A stretch of DNA of 64,000 bases from Chitinophaga silvisoli (GTDB lineage: Bacteria; Bacteroidota; Bacteroidia; Chitinophagales; Chitinophagaceae), in the NCBI RefSeq assembly GCF_003412465.1, contig NZ_QTJV01000016.1, positions 1 to 64,000 on the forward strand. The letters are read 5' to 3'. Both the position numbers and the translations under genes were made by a program. Each line of letters opens with the position of its first letter. Within the stretch, counting starts at the first letter, position 1. Of the stretch, positions 26,381-35,178 are shown in pieces. Under the pieces are notes generated by a model, which saw nothing but the letters and a program-made list of their open reading frames with translations, was not told where the DNA came from and did not search any database.

Positions 26381-27174
26381 TAAAGCAACCCTGCCTGAAT
26401 GAACACGAAGTATTGCTGGAACAATTTATTCCGGACCATGTCTTCCTGTACGTAACAAAAGGAACCATTTATGGCTATGATGGAAGTCGTACCTACACCC
26501 TGCAGGAAGGCGATTACTGTGTAGTGCGCAAGAACCGCCTGGCAAGATACAACAGTGAAAAAGGAGCTGCATTTCACAGGATCTTCTTTTGCTTTGATGA
26601 AACATTTATAAGAGGCTTCCAGGAAAAATACCAACTGAAAGCAGGCAGCCTAAAAACACCTGGCAATCTAAAAACAAATGACACCTTTATAAAAATCAGG
26701 GACAATGACATGGTCCCTGCTTTTATCCATTCCCTCCTACCTTATACCGATGCCACCGGACGACTCCTGCCCGCCTTTGAAGATGTGAAGTACGAGGAGC
26801 TGATGATCTTGCTCCTGCATGTTCAGCCGGAACTGGCAGACCTGTTTTTTGACTACGCCCCTCCGCAGAAAATAAACCTGGAAGAGTTCATGCAGCGCAA
26901 TTACAAATTCAATGTAAACATAACGCGCTTTGCATACCTGACAGGGCGTAGTCTCTCCGCTTTCAAAAGGGATTTTAAGGCCATCTTTCATCAAAGTCCG
27001 AACCAGTGGCTCATACAACGCCGACTGCAGGAAGCTTACGTATTGATCGAACAGGGAAATAAAAAAGCATCTGAAATTTATATCGAGCTGGGATTTGAGG
27101 ACTTATCCCACTTTTCGCTGGCTTTCAAAAAATTGTTTGGCATCAGGCCTACAGAGCTGGCGAAAAAAGGGTAA
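26377..27174 (+). CDS. AraC family transcriptional regulator
   Basis: 265 residues. The N-terminal cupin-like sensor has DGSRTYTLQEGDYCVVRKN. The C-terminal HTH pair comprises ITRFAYLTGRSLSAFKRDF and ASEIYIELGFEDLSHFSLAF, ending GIRPTEL. It is translationally coupled to the SDR by a 4-bp overlap and presumably controls the SDR operon. Close paralogue of 37582-38391 (both have the EIYxELG helix). Confidence 0.9.
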   Translation: MIKQPCLNEHEVLLEQFIPDHVFLYVTKGTIYGYDGSRTYTLQEGDYCVVRKNRLARYNSEKGAAFHRIFFCFDETFIRGFQEKYQLKAGSLKTPGNLKTNDTFIKIRDNDMVPAFIHSLLPYTDATGRLLPAFEDVKYEELMILLLHVQPELADLFFDYAPPQKINLEEFMQRNYKFNVNITRFAYLTGRSLSAFKRDFKAIFHQSPNQWLIQRRLQEAYVLIEQGNKKASEIYIELGFEDLSHFSLAFKKLFGIRPTELAKKG

Positions 27175-27193
27175 TCCTTTCCCCAATAAACCG

Positions 27194-27201
27194 TAATTTT
27201 G
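27194..27201 (+). promoter_or_regulatory. -7 promoter box of the RluA gene
   Basis: TAATTTTG, a perfect Bacteroidota -7 box, 19 nt before the TTG start at 27221. It supports the unusual TTG start because no ATG follows for over 60 codons. Confidence 0.6.
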
Positions 27202-27220
27202 CGCCCAAATTAAAACATCG

Positions 27221-28897
27221 TTGGGAGATAAGATCGCTTACTTTTCGCAAGAATCAATTAAAGATATACCCTTACCAGAACGGTTTACCTTTCCTTTTTT
27301 CTACGAACCACATCCATTATCCAGACTAGCCGCTGCCAACCTCCAACACTACCTGGAAACACACACCGGGCTGGATCACAATTTTGGATTGGAAAACGAT
27401 ACGGATGGGTCCCCCATCGGGAAAATGTTCGGCGTGCTCGTCGTACAGGACCCACAAGGCCAACTGGGCTACCTCTCCGCCTTCTCCGGTAAACTGGCCA
27501 ACTCCAACGACCATCCTAAATTCGTTCCGCCTGTTTTCGATATGCTCACCGAAAACAGCTTCTTCCTGCAAGGACTGGAAATCATCACATCCATCAATAC
27601 CCGCATTGATCAGCTCAGCACAGATAATGATTACCTGCGCCTGCAAACCGCCCTGGAAAATGCACGCAAAAACGCAAACAGTGAAATCAGCGATTTAAAG
27701 GCCCAATTAAAGCTGAATAAGGATAAACGCAAACAGGTAAGGGCCGAACTGAAAGAACGCCTGAATGAGGCGGATTACGCTATTGCGGAGGCAAATGTGA
27801 TCAACCAGAGTCTGGCCGATAAGCGACAGCTGAAACACCTCTCTGACCAATGGTCTCAAACCATCAGCGATCTGCAAAACCAGGTGGCCACATTCGAATC
27901 GGAAATCGAGTCCCTAAAAAACGAACGCAAAGAACGATCGGCCGATCTGCAGCAACAGATCTTCGAACAATACAGTTTTCTCAATAAAGACAAGAAGAGC
28001 CGGAGTCTCCGGGACATCTTCAAAGAAACGCCATTTGGCAAACCTCCTGCCGGCAGTGGCGAATGCGCCATGCCCAAGTTATTGCAATACGCCTTTGCCC
28101 ATGACTACCAGCCCATTTCCATGGCTGAGTTCTGGTGGGGCGCTTCTCCTAAATCCGAGATCCGGAAGCACCAGCAGTTTTACCCCGCCTGCACCGGCAA
28201 GTGTAAACCGATCCTGGCCCATATGCTGGAAGGAATCCCGGTGGACGACAACCCATTACTCGACATTAAAGAAGACCGCAGTCCCCTCGAAATCATCTTT
28301 GAAGACGATAGTTTCGTAGTGGTCAACAAACCGGCAGGTTTACGCTCCGTACCCGGTGTGAACATTGAGGATTCTGTATATAGCAGGTTAAAGCGGGGTC
28401 TACTAGCTACAGAACCGTTGATAATCCATAGATTAGACATGGATACTTCAGGACTACTCGTCGTTGCCAAAACCCCGGCAGCCCACAAGCATATCCAACG
28501 GCAATTCTTACAACGAACAGTTCGAAAACGCTATACAGCACTGCTGTCAAAAGTAATAGACCAGTCAGGAGGCATGATCGATCTACCCCTGGGCCCCGAC
28601 CTCTTCAACCGCCCCCGACAACTGGTTTGCTTTGAAACAGGCAAAAAAAGCGTAACTAAATGGGAAGTAGTGACACGTTATTCAGATACAACCAAAGTCA
28701 ATTTCTGGCCACTCACAGGCAGAACGCACCAACTCCGTATGCACTCCGCTCATGTATCCGGCCTGAATGCCCCCATCGTTGGCGACGACCTGTATGGTAC
28801 TCCATCGGAAAGAATGTACCTGCATGCAGCTGAAATTGAGTTTGTGCACCCCGCCACCCGGGAAAAAGTGCGCTTTGCTATTGCGGAAGGCTTCTGA
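27221..28897 (+). CDS. RluA-family RNA pseudouridine synthase with long N-terminal domain
   Basis: 558 residues. Part 1 (about 1-300) is a Bacteroidota-type extension: PLPERFTFPFFYEPHPLSR at the start, then a long charged coiled coil (about 125-265). Part 2 (about 345-558) is the RluA catalytic domain with the Asp motif HRLDMDTSG, a central GRTHQLRMH and the final LHAAEIEFVHP. It converts uridine to pseudouridine in rRNA or tRNA. Start is TTG 27221; the residues right after it are family-like, whereas the first internal Met (residue ~69) would cut the conserved start. Confidence 0.88.
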   Translation: MGDKIAYFSQESIKDIPLPERFTFPFFYEPHPLSRLAAANLQHYLETHTGLDHNFGLENDTDGSPIGKMFGVLVVQDPQGQLGYLSAFSGKLANSNDHPKFVPPVFDMLTENSFFLQGLEIITSINTRIDQLSTDNDYLRLQTALENARKNANSEISDLKAQLKLNKDKRKQVRAELKERLNEADYAIAEANVINQSLADKRQLKHLSDQWSQTISDLQNQVATFESEIESLKNERKERSADLQQQIFEQYSFLNKDKKSRSLRDIFKETPFGKPPAGSGECAMPKLLQYAFAHDYQPISMAEFWWGASPKSEIRKHQQFYPACTGKCKPILAHMLEGIPVDDNPLLDIKEDRSPLEIIFEDDSFVVVNKPAGLRSVPGVNIEDSVYSRLKRGLLATEPLIIHRLDMDTSGLLVVAKTPAAHKHIQRQFLQRTVRKRYTALLSKVIDQSGGMIDLPLGPDLFNRPRQLVCFETGKKSVTKWEVVTRYSDTTKVNFWPLTGRTHQLRMHSAHVSGLNAPIVGDDLYGTPSERMYLHAAEIEFVHPATREKVRFAIAEGF

Positions 28898-29045
28898 TTT
28901 CATTGATTTTCAATACCTTTTTCCACGCCTGACAATAGTCATCGCCACTGATGATGCTATTTTCAAAGTAGCATGATCCCCGTCAATAGTTTTGCCTGCA
29001 AGATGAAGGAGTTTTGAAGTAGAATTAAACTTTAAACCTTAAGCT

Positions 29046-29567
29046 ATGAAATACATAAAATTCATGCTTGTAGCCATCGCTCTGATGCTGACCAATTTCC
29101 TTTCATTATCTGCGCAAACTACTGCTGCACCTGGCGGACCTTCTGTGAACCTCCAGGCCACCAGCTATAAGTTTATCAAAACTGTAAACGGAAAAGAAGA
29201 AGCACAACCTGTACAGCCACTTACAATTACTTCTGCCCCATACGATCTGAAGACCGCTGTCAACTATTATGAAGACGAGTATGATTCATACTTCGTTTCC
29301 TTCGCAATACCTGACGGCCTGACACTGGCAGCCTACGATAAAAGCGGAAAACTGATCCGTACCGCGGAAAGATATGAACTGGAATTACTACCTACTTCTT
29401 TAACAGCTGCAGTTGCAAAAAAATATCCGGGTTGGACTATCTGTAAAGATGTATACCTGATTACTTACATCAAGGACAGGGACAATGAATCCAAATACAG
29501 ACTTGTTCTGGAAAACGGGACCAAACGGATCAAAGTAAAGGCCAACGACAACGGGGACCTTTTCTAA
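29046..29567 (+). CDS. secreted PepSY-like protein
   Basis: 173 residues with a signal peptide to about LSAQ (residue 24). The central part LPTSLTAAVAKKYPGWTICKDVYLITY resembles the PepSY-like (DUF2874) repeat of Bacteroidota periplasmic proteins, a fold similar to BLIP. No enzymatic residues are apparent. It ends with a hairpin terminator (29598-29625) and is followed by a large perfect hairpin. Confidence 0.65.
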   Translation: MKYIKFMLVAIALMLTNFLSLSAQTTAAPGGPSVNLQATSYKFIKTVNGKEEAQPVQPLTITSAPYDLKTAVNYYEDEYDSYFVSFAIPDGLTLAAYDKSGKLIRTAERYELELLPTSLTAAVAKKYPGWTICKDVYLITYIKDRDNESKYRLVLENGTKRIKVKANDNGDLF

Positions 29568-29597
29568 TTGGTTTTTTAAAGACAATGTTTATTTAAA

Positions 29598-29630
29598 AAA
29601 GGGTGTCTCTTTGGGGACACCCTTTCTTTT
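29598..29630 (+). terminator. intrinsic terminator
   Basis: AAAGGGTGTC (29598-29607) pairs perfectly with GACACCCTTT (29616-29625), followed by CTTTT. Confidence 0.85.
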
Positions 29631-29670
29631 ACCAGGCATTAATGCTATGAGTATATTATAAGGACACTAT

Positions 29671-29731
29671 AAGGTCACTAAAAGGTCACCTCAATATCGA
29701 TTGGATATTGAGGTGACCTTTTAGTGACCTT
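29671..29731. repeat. perfect 28-bp inverted repeat with 5-nt loop
   Basis: Arm 29671-29698 pairs without mismatch with 29704-29731; the loop is GATTG. The left side also holds a ~10-bp direct repeat AAGGTCACTA/AAAGGTCACC, with a weaker AAGGACACTA just before. It lies 40 bp after a complete terminator and 94 bp before the next gene, so it is not needed for termination. Confidence 0.92.
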
Positions 29732-29825
29732 AATATGATATATTAGTATCGAATAAGTATTAAAAAAGCACTATCTTCCACTTCCATATCTTTAACATCG
29801 ATCCTTAACCTCAAAACCATTTTTT

Positions 29826-30365
29826 ATGGCACTCATTAAAGACAGTATTCTTTTTCAATGCGTAGAAGGCAGCCTTGGTGATGAAGTCACCATTTACAAA
29901 CGAAACGACCAGATTATCATCGCCAAAAAGCGCGGCCCTTCGAAGAAAAAGCCCACGCAAAAACAGCTGGAAGCCCGGTACAGGATGAAGATTGCCGCCA
30001 GTTATGCCACCGAAATCCTGAAAGATCCGGAGATGAAAGCTTACTATAAATCCAAAGCTGGACCAGGACAGAATGCCTGGAATATGGCGATAAAAGATGC
30101 CTTCAACTCCCCCGAAGTGCAGCAGATCCGCTTCGAAGACACGACTGTAATAGTAAAAGCGAAAGATGATTTCAGGGTAGCAGAAGTAGCAATAAAAGTA
30201 GTGGATGCAGATGGCGTACTGCTGGAACGAGGAATGGCAGTTTTAAGCAGGAATGGCGTGGAATGGTACTACCATGCAGCCAGTCTGCCTCCCGGAGGCA
30301 GGGTGATAGCTGTGGCCGTGGACCTGGCCGGAAATGAAACCCTGAAAGAAGTAAAACTGGAATAA
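29826..30365 (+). CDS. hypothetical protein
   Basis: 179 residues, no signal peptide. The first part (GDEVTIYKRNDQIIIAKKRGPSKKKP) is Lys-rich, followed by a helical stretch (QLEARYRMKIAASYATEIL) and a beta-rich C-terminal half resembling an Ig-like sandwich (VAEVAIKVVDADGVLLERG, RVIAVAVDLAGNETL). I recognise it only as a Bacteroidota-type conserved hypothetical; no function is assigned. Its stop codon is included in a 55-bp unit repeated three times. Confidence 0.72.
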   Translation: MALIKDSILFQCVEGSLGDEVTIYKRNDQIIIAKKRGPSKKKPTQKQLEARYRMKIAASYATEILKDPEMKAYYKSKAGPGQNAWNMAIKDAFNSPEVQQIRFEDTTVIVKAKDDFRVAEVAIKVVDADGVLLERGMAVLSRNGVEWYYHAASLPPGGRVIAVAVDLAGNETLKEVKLE

Positions 30366-30526
30366 AACTTTCATGAAAGAGGGTATTGACCCCAGGGAAT
30401 AAAAACTCTCCTGAGAATAAAACTTTCATGAAAGAGGGTATTGACCCCAGGGAATGAAAACTATCCTCAGAATAAAACTTTCATGAAAAGAGGGTATTCC
30501 CCAAAGGGAATACAAACTATTTTCAG
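30361..30526 (+). repeat. 55-bp tandem repeat (3 units) starting at the stop codon
   Basis: Units 30361-30415, 30416-30470 and 30471-30526. Each begins AATAAAACTTTCATGAAA and holds a hairpin around GGGTATT...AATA; in unit 3 it is perfect (GTATTCCC/GGGAATAC). The first unit includes the stop of the upstream gene, so a stop-plus-hairpin module has been multiplied. Confidence 0.92.
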
Positions 30527-30532
30527 AAAAAA

Positions 30533-30565
30533 GAGAGTATCTCAATGATCCGATGAGATACCCTC
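30533..30565 (-). terminator. intrinsic terminator of the SDR gene
   Basis: On the minus strand GAGGGTATCTCA pairs with TGAGATACTCTC (11 of 12) across a 9-nt loop and is followed by six T. It starts 8 bp after the SDR stop. Confidence 0.82.
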
Positions 30566-30573
30566 CCAAACTA

Positions 30574-31431
30574 TTATCCATTATAAGCAGCCAGCCATTT
30601 GGCTTTAATATCTGCACGGGCTTTTATAAACTCCTTGTCGGTTCCCTGTGCGATCGCATCCAGCGGGAAACGGAGCGGACGTGAACCCGCCTTCATATTG
30701 ACCAGTTCAAGAATGCCATCCGCAATCGTCTGCGGATTCATGTCAAACTGCGCCATCTTGCCAAAAAGGGCAGCACCCAGGCCGTTGAACTTTTCTTCGG
30801 CAGCAGCTCCATATGCCTCAATGATCTCTGGTCTGTCCGCATTTAAACCCGCCTTCACACCGGTTGTCATTTCGGTAGGATAAACACCCGGCTGGATACT
30901 GACGTTTTCAATGCCGTAGTCCGCCAGCTCATCCTGTGCACCTTCGGTAATGCTCTCTACTACGAATTTAGAGGCTAAATAAGGCACCATGAATGGCATG
31001 GTATGACCACTTGCCCCTGAAGTGATATTGATGATCAAACCGCCCTTCTGACTCCGCATTACCGGCAATACTGCCTGGTAGGTACGGAACACGCCGTATA
31101 CGTTCACTTCGAACATACGGCGGATCTGGTCAATGGTATATGCTTCCAGCAGACCAAAACCACTCACGGCAGCATTGTTTACCAATACATCGATACGGCC
31201 AAATTTGCCCACCACCTCTTCAAAGGCTGCTTTTACAGAATGATCATCCGTAATGTCTATATCTACGACCGTAATGTTGGGAATCTTTGCCATTTCAGCC
31301 GCTGCTGCAGCGTTTTTGCCGTTTACACCACGCATACCTGCTGCTACTGTATATCCTGCCTTTGCAAGTGTCTGTGCTGTCAATTTACCAAAACCTGTAC
31401 TTGTTCCTGTGATGAATATTACCTGTGACAT
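30574..31431 (-). CDS. SDR family oxidoreductase
   Basis: 285 residues of a classical SDR: TGTSTGFG near 7-14, NNAA in place of NNAG, ITSGASG catalytic Ser strand, and VPYLASK catalytic Tyr/Lys. The C-terminal end (FIKARADIKAKWLAAY) is typical of the retinol dehydrogenase-like group used for ketone or aldehyde reduction. It is divergent from the crp gene at 31675. Promoter box CAACTTTG is at 31459-31452, and a palindrome lies at 31505-31518. Confidence 0.9.
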   Translation of the reverse strand: MSQVIFITGTSTGFGKLTAQTLAKAGYTVAAGMRGVNGKNAAAAAEMAKIPNITVVDIDITDDHSVKAAFEEVVGKFGRIDVLVNNAAVSGFGLLEAYTIDQIRRMFEVNVYGVFRTYQAVLPVMRSQKGGLIINITSGASGHTMPFMVPYLASKFVVESITEGAQDELADYGIENVSIQPGVYPTEMTTGVKAGLNADRPEIIEAYGAAAEEKFNGLGAALFGKMAQFDMNPQTIADGILELVNMKAGSRPLRFPLDAIAQGTDKEFIKARADIKAKWLAAYNG

Positions 31432-31504
31432 AATTTGTAATTTTTACGATACAAAGTTGCGACAGGGGCTTTTTCTCACCATTGACTTATAATAAAAAAA
31501 AGCG

Positions 31505-31518
31505 TTGACAAATGTCAA
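31505..31518. promoter_or_regulatory. Crp/Fnr-type palindrome, distal
   Basis: TTGACAAATGTCAA, same core as the four sites found at other Crp-linked promoters. Its centre (31511.5) is 52.5 bp from the SDR -7 box, i.e. about -64.5 rather than -41.5. A weaker partial match (31481-31496) is at the exact 29.5-bp spacing. The divergent crp gene is the probable regulator. Confidence 0.45.
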
Positions 31519-31674
31519 GAGGAGTTTTGAAGCAGGTTAATTTTGAAGCCTCGTGAACAATTCACCCCGTTTCCTGCAGGAACCCGGGGGCCGGCTTTAT
31601 TAAATTCGAATGATCCAACGCCAATTATTATTATCTTATAAAGGCCCATTATTTTTTTATAGCTTTACGCCTAT

Positions 31675-32250
31675 ATGTTTGAGTCCTTTAAGAATTACAT
31701 CCTCGAAAGAAGCGCTATCTCAGAACCGGACCTCCTGAAAATAGAGGCCGTATGCCAGTATAAAAAACTACGAAAAAAACAATATCTCCTGCAGGAAGGT
31801 GATGTCTGGAAATACAACGCTTTTATTGTAAAAGGCTGTCTGCGCACCTTCCACGTAGATGATAAAGGCAACGAACATATTTTAAACTTCGCTATTGAAA
31901 ACTGGTGGACCGGCGACCGCGAAAGCCTGCAATCAGGCAAGCCCTCTATCTACAATATAGAAGCGCTGGAAGATGCGGAAGTCATCCTGATCACTAAACC
32001 CAATTTCGACCAGCTCTGCCAGGATATCCCCGCTTTCAATGATATGATCAATGCAATATTGCAGAAAAGCTTTATTGCTTCTCAGGGACGGATCCAGAAC
32101 TTCCTGAGTTTAGGGGCTGAAGAAAAATACCTGAACTTTATGGAGAAATACCCCCAGCTGGCCCTGCGGGTACCACAGGGCATGATCGCCTCTTACCTGG
32201 GCATCACACCCGAGACCCTGAGCCGGGTGCGGAAGAATAAACTTAAATGA
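31675..32250 (+). CDS. Crp/Fnr family transcriptional regulator
   Basis: 191 residues: sensor barrel (about 20-115) and C-terminal HTH YLGITPETLSRVRKNK. The recognition helix differs slightly from the SSLSRIRR group. Divergent from the SDR at 30574. Its last 8 bp overlap the end of the convergent antiporter gene, so no terminator separates them. Probable box TAGCTTTA at 31660-31667. Confidence 0.9.
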   Translation: MFESFKNYILERSAISEPDLLKIEAVCQYKKLRKKQYLLQEGDVWKYNAFIVKGCLRTFHVDDKGNEHILNFAIENWWTGDRESLQSGKPSIYNIEALEDAEVILITKPNFDQLCQDIPAFNDMINAILQKSFIASQGRIQNFLSLGAEEKYLNFMEKYPQLALRVPQGMIASYLGITPETLSRVRKNKLK

Positions 32251-33826
32251 TCTTTATCCGCTCCTCCTCCAGGTCTATCTGGTACAATTGCTCCCTGATG
32301 ATCTCTTCATCTATCAAAGGGTCCTTATTCAATTCCGTCAGGTAGGCACGCTGACTCTCCAACAATGCTATAAAGATCTTCTTCGTCTGCTCATTCATCA
32401 GGTCCTCACTATTCGCCTTGGACCGCTCTTCCCAGATGTGCAGCAACTTCTCCATTCCCGCATGCCCATTCAACTCATTCTCATACTTCTCCTTTAAAAA
32501 CAGGTACACATGCTGCTTCAATCCCTGTTTCATCTGCTGCCTGGTATCATGCGTTGTCTCCTCCTGGTCCAGGCCATCAAAGATGCCCGTACGCCTGATG
32601 AAATAAGGCAATGTAAGCCCTTGTACCAGCAGGGTCAGCAGGATGGTTACAAACGTTATAAAGAGGATCAGGTTACGCTGCGGAAATAAAATACCATTAT
32701 CAAAGGCCACCGGTACGGACAATGCCGCCGCCAGGGATACCACCCCGCGCATCCCCGTCCAGCCCAGCATCAGGGGCAACAGGAATGTTCTGAGCCGGGT
32801 GGTACCCCTCGGCCTTACCTGCGGCCGGAAAATGATCGTAGCCAGCATTGCACAATAAGCACTGATCATTCTTGCCACGATCAGTACTAATGTGACCATC
32901 ACGCCATACCCGATCGCTGTATGCAAAGGAGTACCATCCGCCCGCAGCCCGTCTACGATTTCAGGCAGGTCCAGGCCAATGATCAGAAAGACGATGCCAT
33001 TCAATATAAATACAAGGCTATCCCATACGCTATAGGCTGAAATCCGGCTCGCACTGTTCAGGAAGAGCAATCGATTTGACGACATATACAATCCACCACA
33101 TACTACCGCCAGCACACCGGAACAATGCAATTGCTCCGCCAGCCAGTACATAAGATAAGGTTCTATCAGGGTAAGCGCAATATCAGAAGTAGGTGTTGTA
33201 GGCAGACATTTGTGCGCTTTTACAAACAACCATGCCAGCACCAGCCCAATCGCTGCCCCACCTATGACCATCCATACAAAACTACCCGCTGCCTGGAACC
33301 AGATAAATTGTCCCGTGCCTACGGTAACCATGGCAAAACGGAAAATGATCAACGAAGAGGCATCATTCAGTAAGCTCTCCCCTTCCAGGATCGCGGAAGT
33401 AGATTTAGGGATCTTTACAAACTTTGTAATAGCGGCTGTACTGATCGCATCCGGTGGCGAGACTATACCACCCAGTAAAAATCCTAATGCAATACTGAAT
33501 CCCGGTAAGAAATAATTGGCAAACACGGCCACCGACAATGCAGTAAAGAATACCACCAGGAATGCAAAACTGCTGATGATCCGCCACCATTTTTTCATCT
33601 CCTTGAAGGATACTCCCCAGGAGGCTTCAAACAATAAAGGTGGTAAAAAAATAAAGAAAATCAGGTCAGGGTTGACCCTCACCGCAGGTAAACCGGGGAT
33701 AAAACTAATGAGCAATCCTGCCACTACTAATACGATAGGATACGCGATTTTTAGCTTGGTCGCCCACATTTCCAATATCACGACAGCCGCAATCATTGCG
33801 AGAAAAAAAGGAAGGATAGTGTGCAT
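32243..33826 (-). CDS. CPA1-type Na+/H+ antiporter
   Basis: 527 residues: about 12 membrane helices (1-410) and a cytoplasmic C-terminal tail (about 410-527). Family motifs are FLPPLLFEASWGV near 60, GGIVSPPDAISTAA near 120, the ion-binding region EGESLLNDASSLI near 150 (Asn-Asp pair), and GMRGVVSLAAALSVP near 365. It exchanges cytoplasmic H+ for Na+ or K+ for pH and salt control. It is read in the same direction as the phosphoesterase upstream, with a terminator between. Confidence 0.92.
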   Translation of the reverse strand: MHTILPFFLAMIAAVVILEMWATKLKIAYPIVLVVAGLLISFIPGLPAVRVNPDLIFFIFLPPLLFEASWGVSFKEMKKWWRIISSFAFLVVFFTALSVAVFANYFLPGFSIALGFLLGGIVSPPDAISTAAITKFVKIPKSTSAILEGESLLNDASSLIIFRFAMVTVGTGQFIWFQAAGSFVWMVIGGAAIGLVLAWLFVKAHKCLPTTPTSDIALTLIEPYLMYWLAEQLHCSGVLAVVCGGLYMSSNRLLFLNSASRISAYSVWDSLVFILNGIVFLIIGLDLPEIVDGLRADGTPLHTAIGYGVMVTLVLIVARMISAYCAMLATIIFRPQVRPRGTTRLRTFLLPLMLGWTGMRGVVSLAAALSVPVAFDNGILFPQRNLILFITFVTILLTLLVQGLTLPYFIRRTGIFDGLDQEETTHDTRQQMKQGLKQHVYLFLKEKYENELNGHAGMEKLLHIWEERSKANSEDLMNEQTKKIFIALLESQRAYLTELNKDPLIDEEIIREQLYQIDLEEERIKII

Positions 33827-33830
33827 TCAA

Positions 33831-33872
33831 CTTATTTTAGAGCCAGACGGGCAATCAGGCTCTAAAATAAGG
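33831..33872 (-). terminator. terminator between phosphoesterase and antiporter
   Basis: CTTATTTTAGAGCC (33831-33844) pairs with GGCTCTAAAATAAG (33858-33871), a 14-bp stem with a 13-nt loop. Located downstream of the minus-strand phosphoesterase gene. The T-tract is part of the stem. Confidence 0.7.
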
Positions 33873-33904
33873 AAATAGGATGGGATTTTACTCCTGAATG
33901 CGCA

Positions 33905-35080
33905 TCAGCCTTTCTTCAATGTCAGCACAGCAATCTCAGGCCACATACCGATCCTTCCTTTTAAGCCAAGGAAACCAAATCCCCTGTTCACATACAGGTA
34001 TTTTCCCTGTTGCTCGTACAGGCCTGCCCACTGCTTATACACATATTTTATCGGGCTCCATTTAAAACCAAACAACTCAATACCGAACTGCATACCATGG
34101 GTATGCCCCGCAAGCGTAAGGTGTACATGCTGGTGATGGTCTACCGTCACTTCATCCCAGTGAGAAGGATCGTGCGACATCAGTACTTTGAAGGAATTAT
34201 CAGGTACATTAGCTGTAGCCCGCTTCAGGTCACCGTATTTATGAAAACCACCCTTGCCCCAATTCTCCACCCCGATCAGGGAGATACTCTGCCCTTGTTT
34301 TTTGATGGTCACCGCCTCATTCAGCAACAGGTTAAAACCCATTTCTCCATGCACTTCTTTCAGGCGGGCCAGGTTTGCGGCCTGCGCCTCCTTACTTTCC
34401 CACCTGATGTAATCACCGTAGTCATGGTTGCCTAATACGGAATACTTGCCGTAAGGGGCCTTTAATTTGTTAAATCCGCCTATCCAGGGGTCCATCTCGG
34501 AGGCCATGTTATTGACAAGGTCGCCGGTGAAGAGTAAGAGATCGCTTTGCTGGGCATCCACCAGGTCAAGACCTTTCTGTACGCCGCCGGCATCGCTGAA
34601 ACTACCGGAGTGAATATCGGATAACTGGGTGATGGTAAAACCGTCGAAAGCCTCAGGCAGGTCGGGGAAGAAAATGGTTTCTTTTCTCACCTTGTAGAAG
34701 TGCTTCCCTTTCGTGAGACCAAAGAGAATGGCCACGAAGAGAGCGCCTGCTATGGCCAGGGCAACTTCACTCACGTATATGCTCCTGGCTGGAAAGCCAC
34801 GGAATAAACGCACAATATCCTCGGCCAGTAATACCGGGGAGGAAAATACCTTGGGAATGTAGTTGAGCATCATAGCACCAATCACAACAGCGATGAATCG
34901 TTCTGAATGTAAACCAGCCCTGCGCAGGAAGATGATAGAGATGATCGCAGCAATCAATAAAATATCGAAGAGCCAGTAAGCGAAGTGCAATGCGGGTTGC
35001 TGACTGAGTGTCGAAACAGCCTGGTAAAAATAAAGATCGCCTACCAGGAAGAGCAATAACATTAATGGAAACCTTGCCAT
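33905..35080 (-). CDS. membrane-anchored metallophosphoesterase (YkuE-like)
   Basis: 391 residues. Four hydrophobic helices occupy about 1-130, and the phosphoesterase domain follows from ~140. The dimetal motifs are complete: TQLSDIHSG, FTGDLVNN, LGNHDYG, MSHDP and AGHTHGMQ. YkuE-like members act on phosphate esters at the membrane, for example lipid-linked sugar diphosphates; the exact substrate is unknown. The final NRGFGFLGLKGRIGMWPEI is typical of the group. Confidence 0.9.
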   Translation of the reverse strand: MARFPLMLLLFLVGDLYFYQAVSTLSQQPALHFAYWLFDILLIAAIISIIFLRRAGLHSERFIAVVIGAMMLNYIPKVFSSPVLLAEDIVRLFRGFPARSIYVSEVALAIAGALFVAILFGLTKGKHFYKVRKETIFFPDLPEAFDGFTITQLSDIHSGSFSDAGGVQKGLDLVDAQQSDLLLFTGDLVNNMASEMDPWIGGFNKLKAPYGKYSVLGNHDYGDYIRWESKEAQAANLARLKEVHGEMGFNLLLNEAVTIKKQGQSISLIGVENWGKGGFHKYGDLKRATANVPDNSFKVLMSHDPSHWDEVTVDHHQHVHLTLAGHTHGMQFGIELFGFKWSPIKYVYKQWAGLYEQQGKYLYVNRGFGFLGLKGRIGMWPEIAVLTLKKG

Positions 35081-35178
35081 ATAAAAATAAAACGCGTTTA
35101 TTAGGTAGACGATCAGGGGGTAATAATATTGTAAATTATTATTTATTTTTTGTATTTAGCTGGTTTCCAAGGCGCTCT

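Noticed and set aside
30426-30617. 63-codon minus-strand frame across the 55-bp repeat
   Set aside because: It is a by-product of the tandem repeat and the SDR end; repeated peptide segments follow the DNA repeat.
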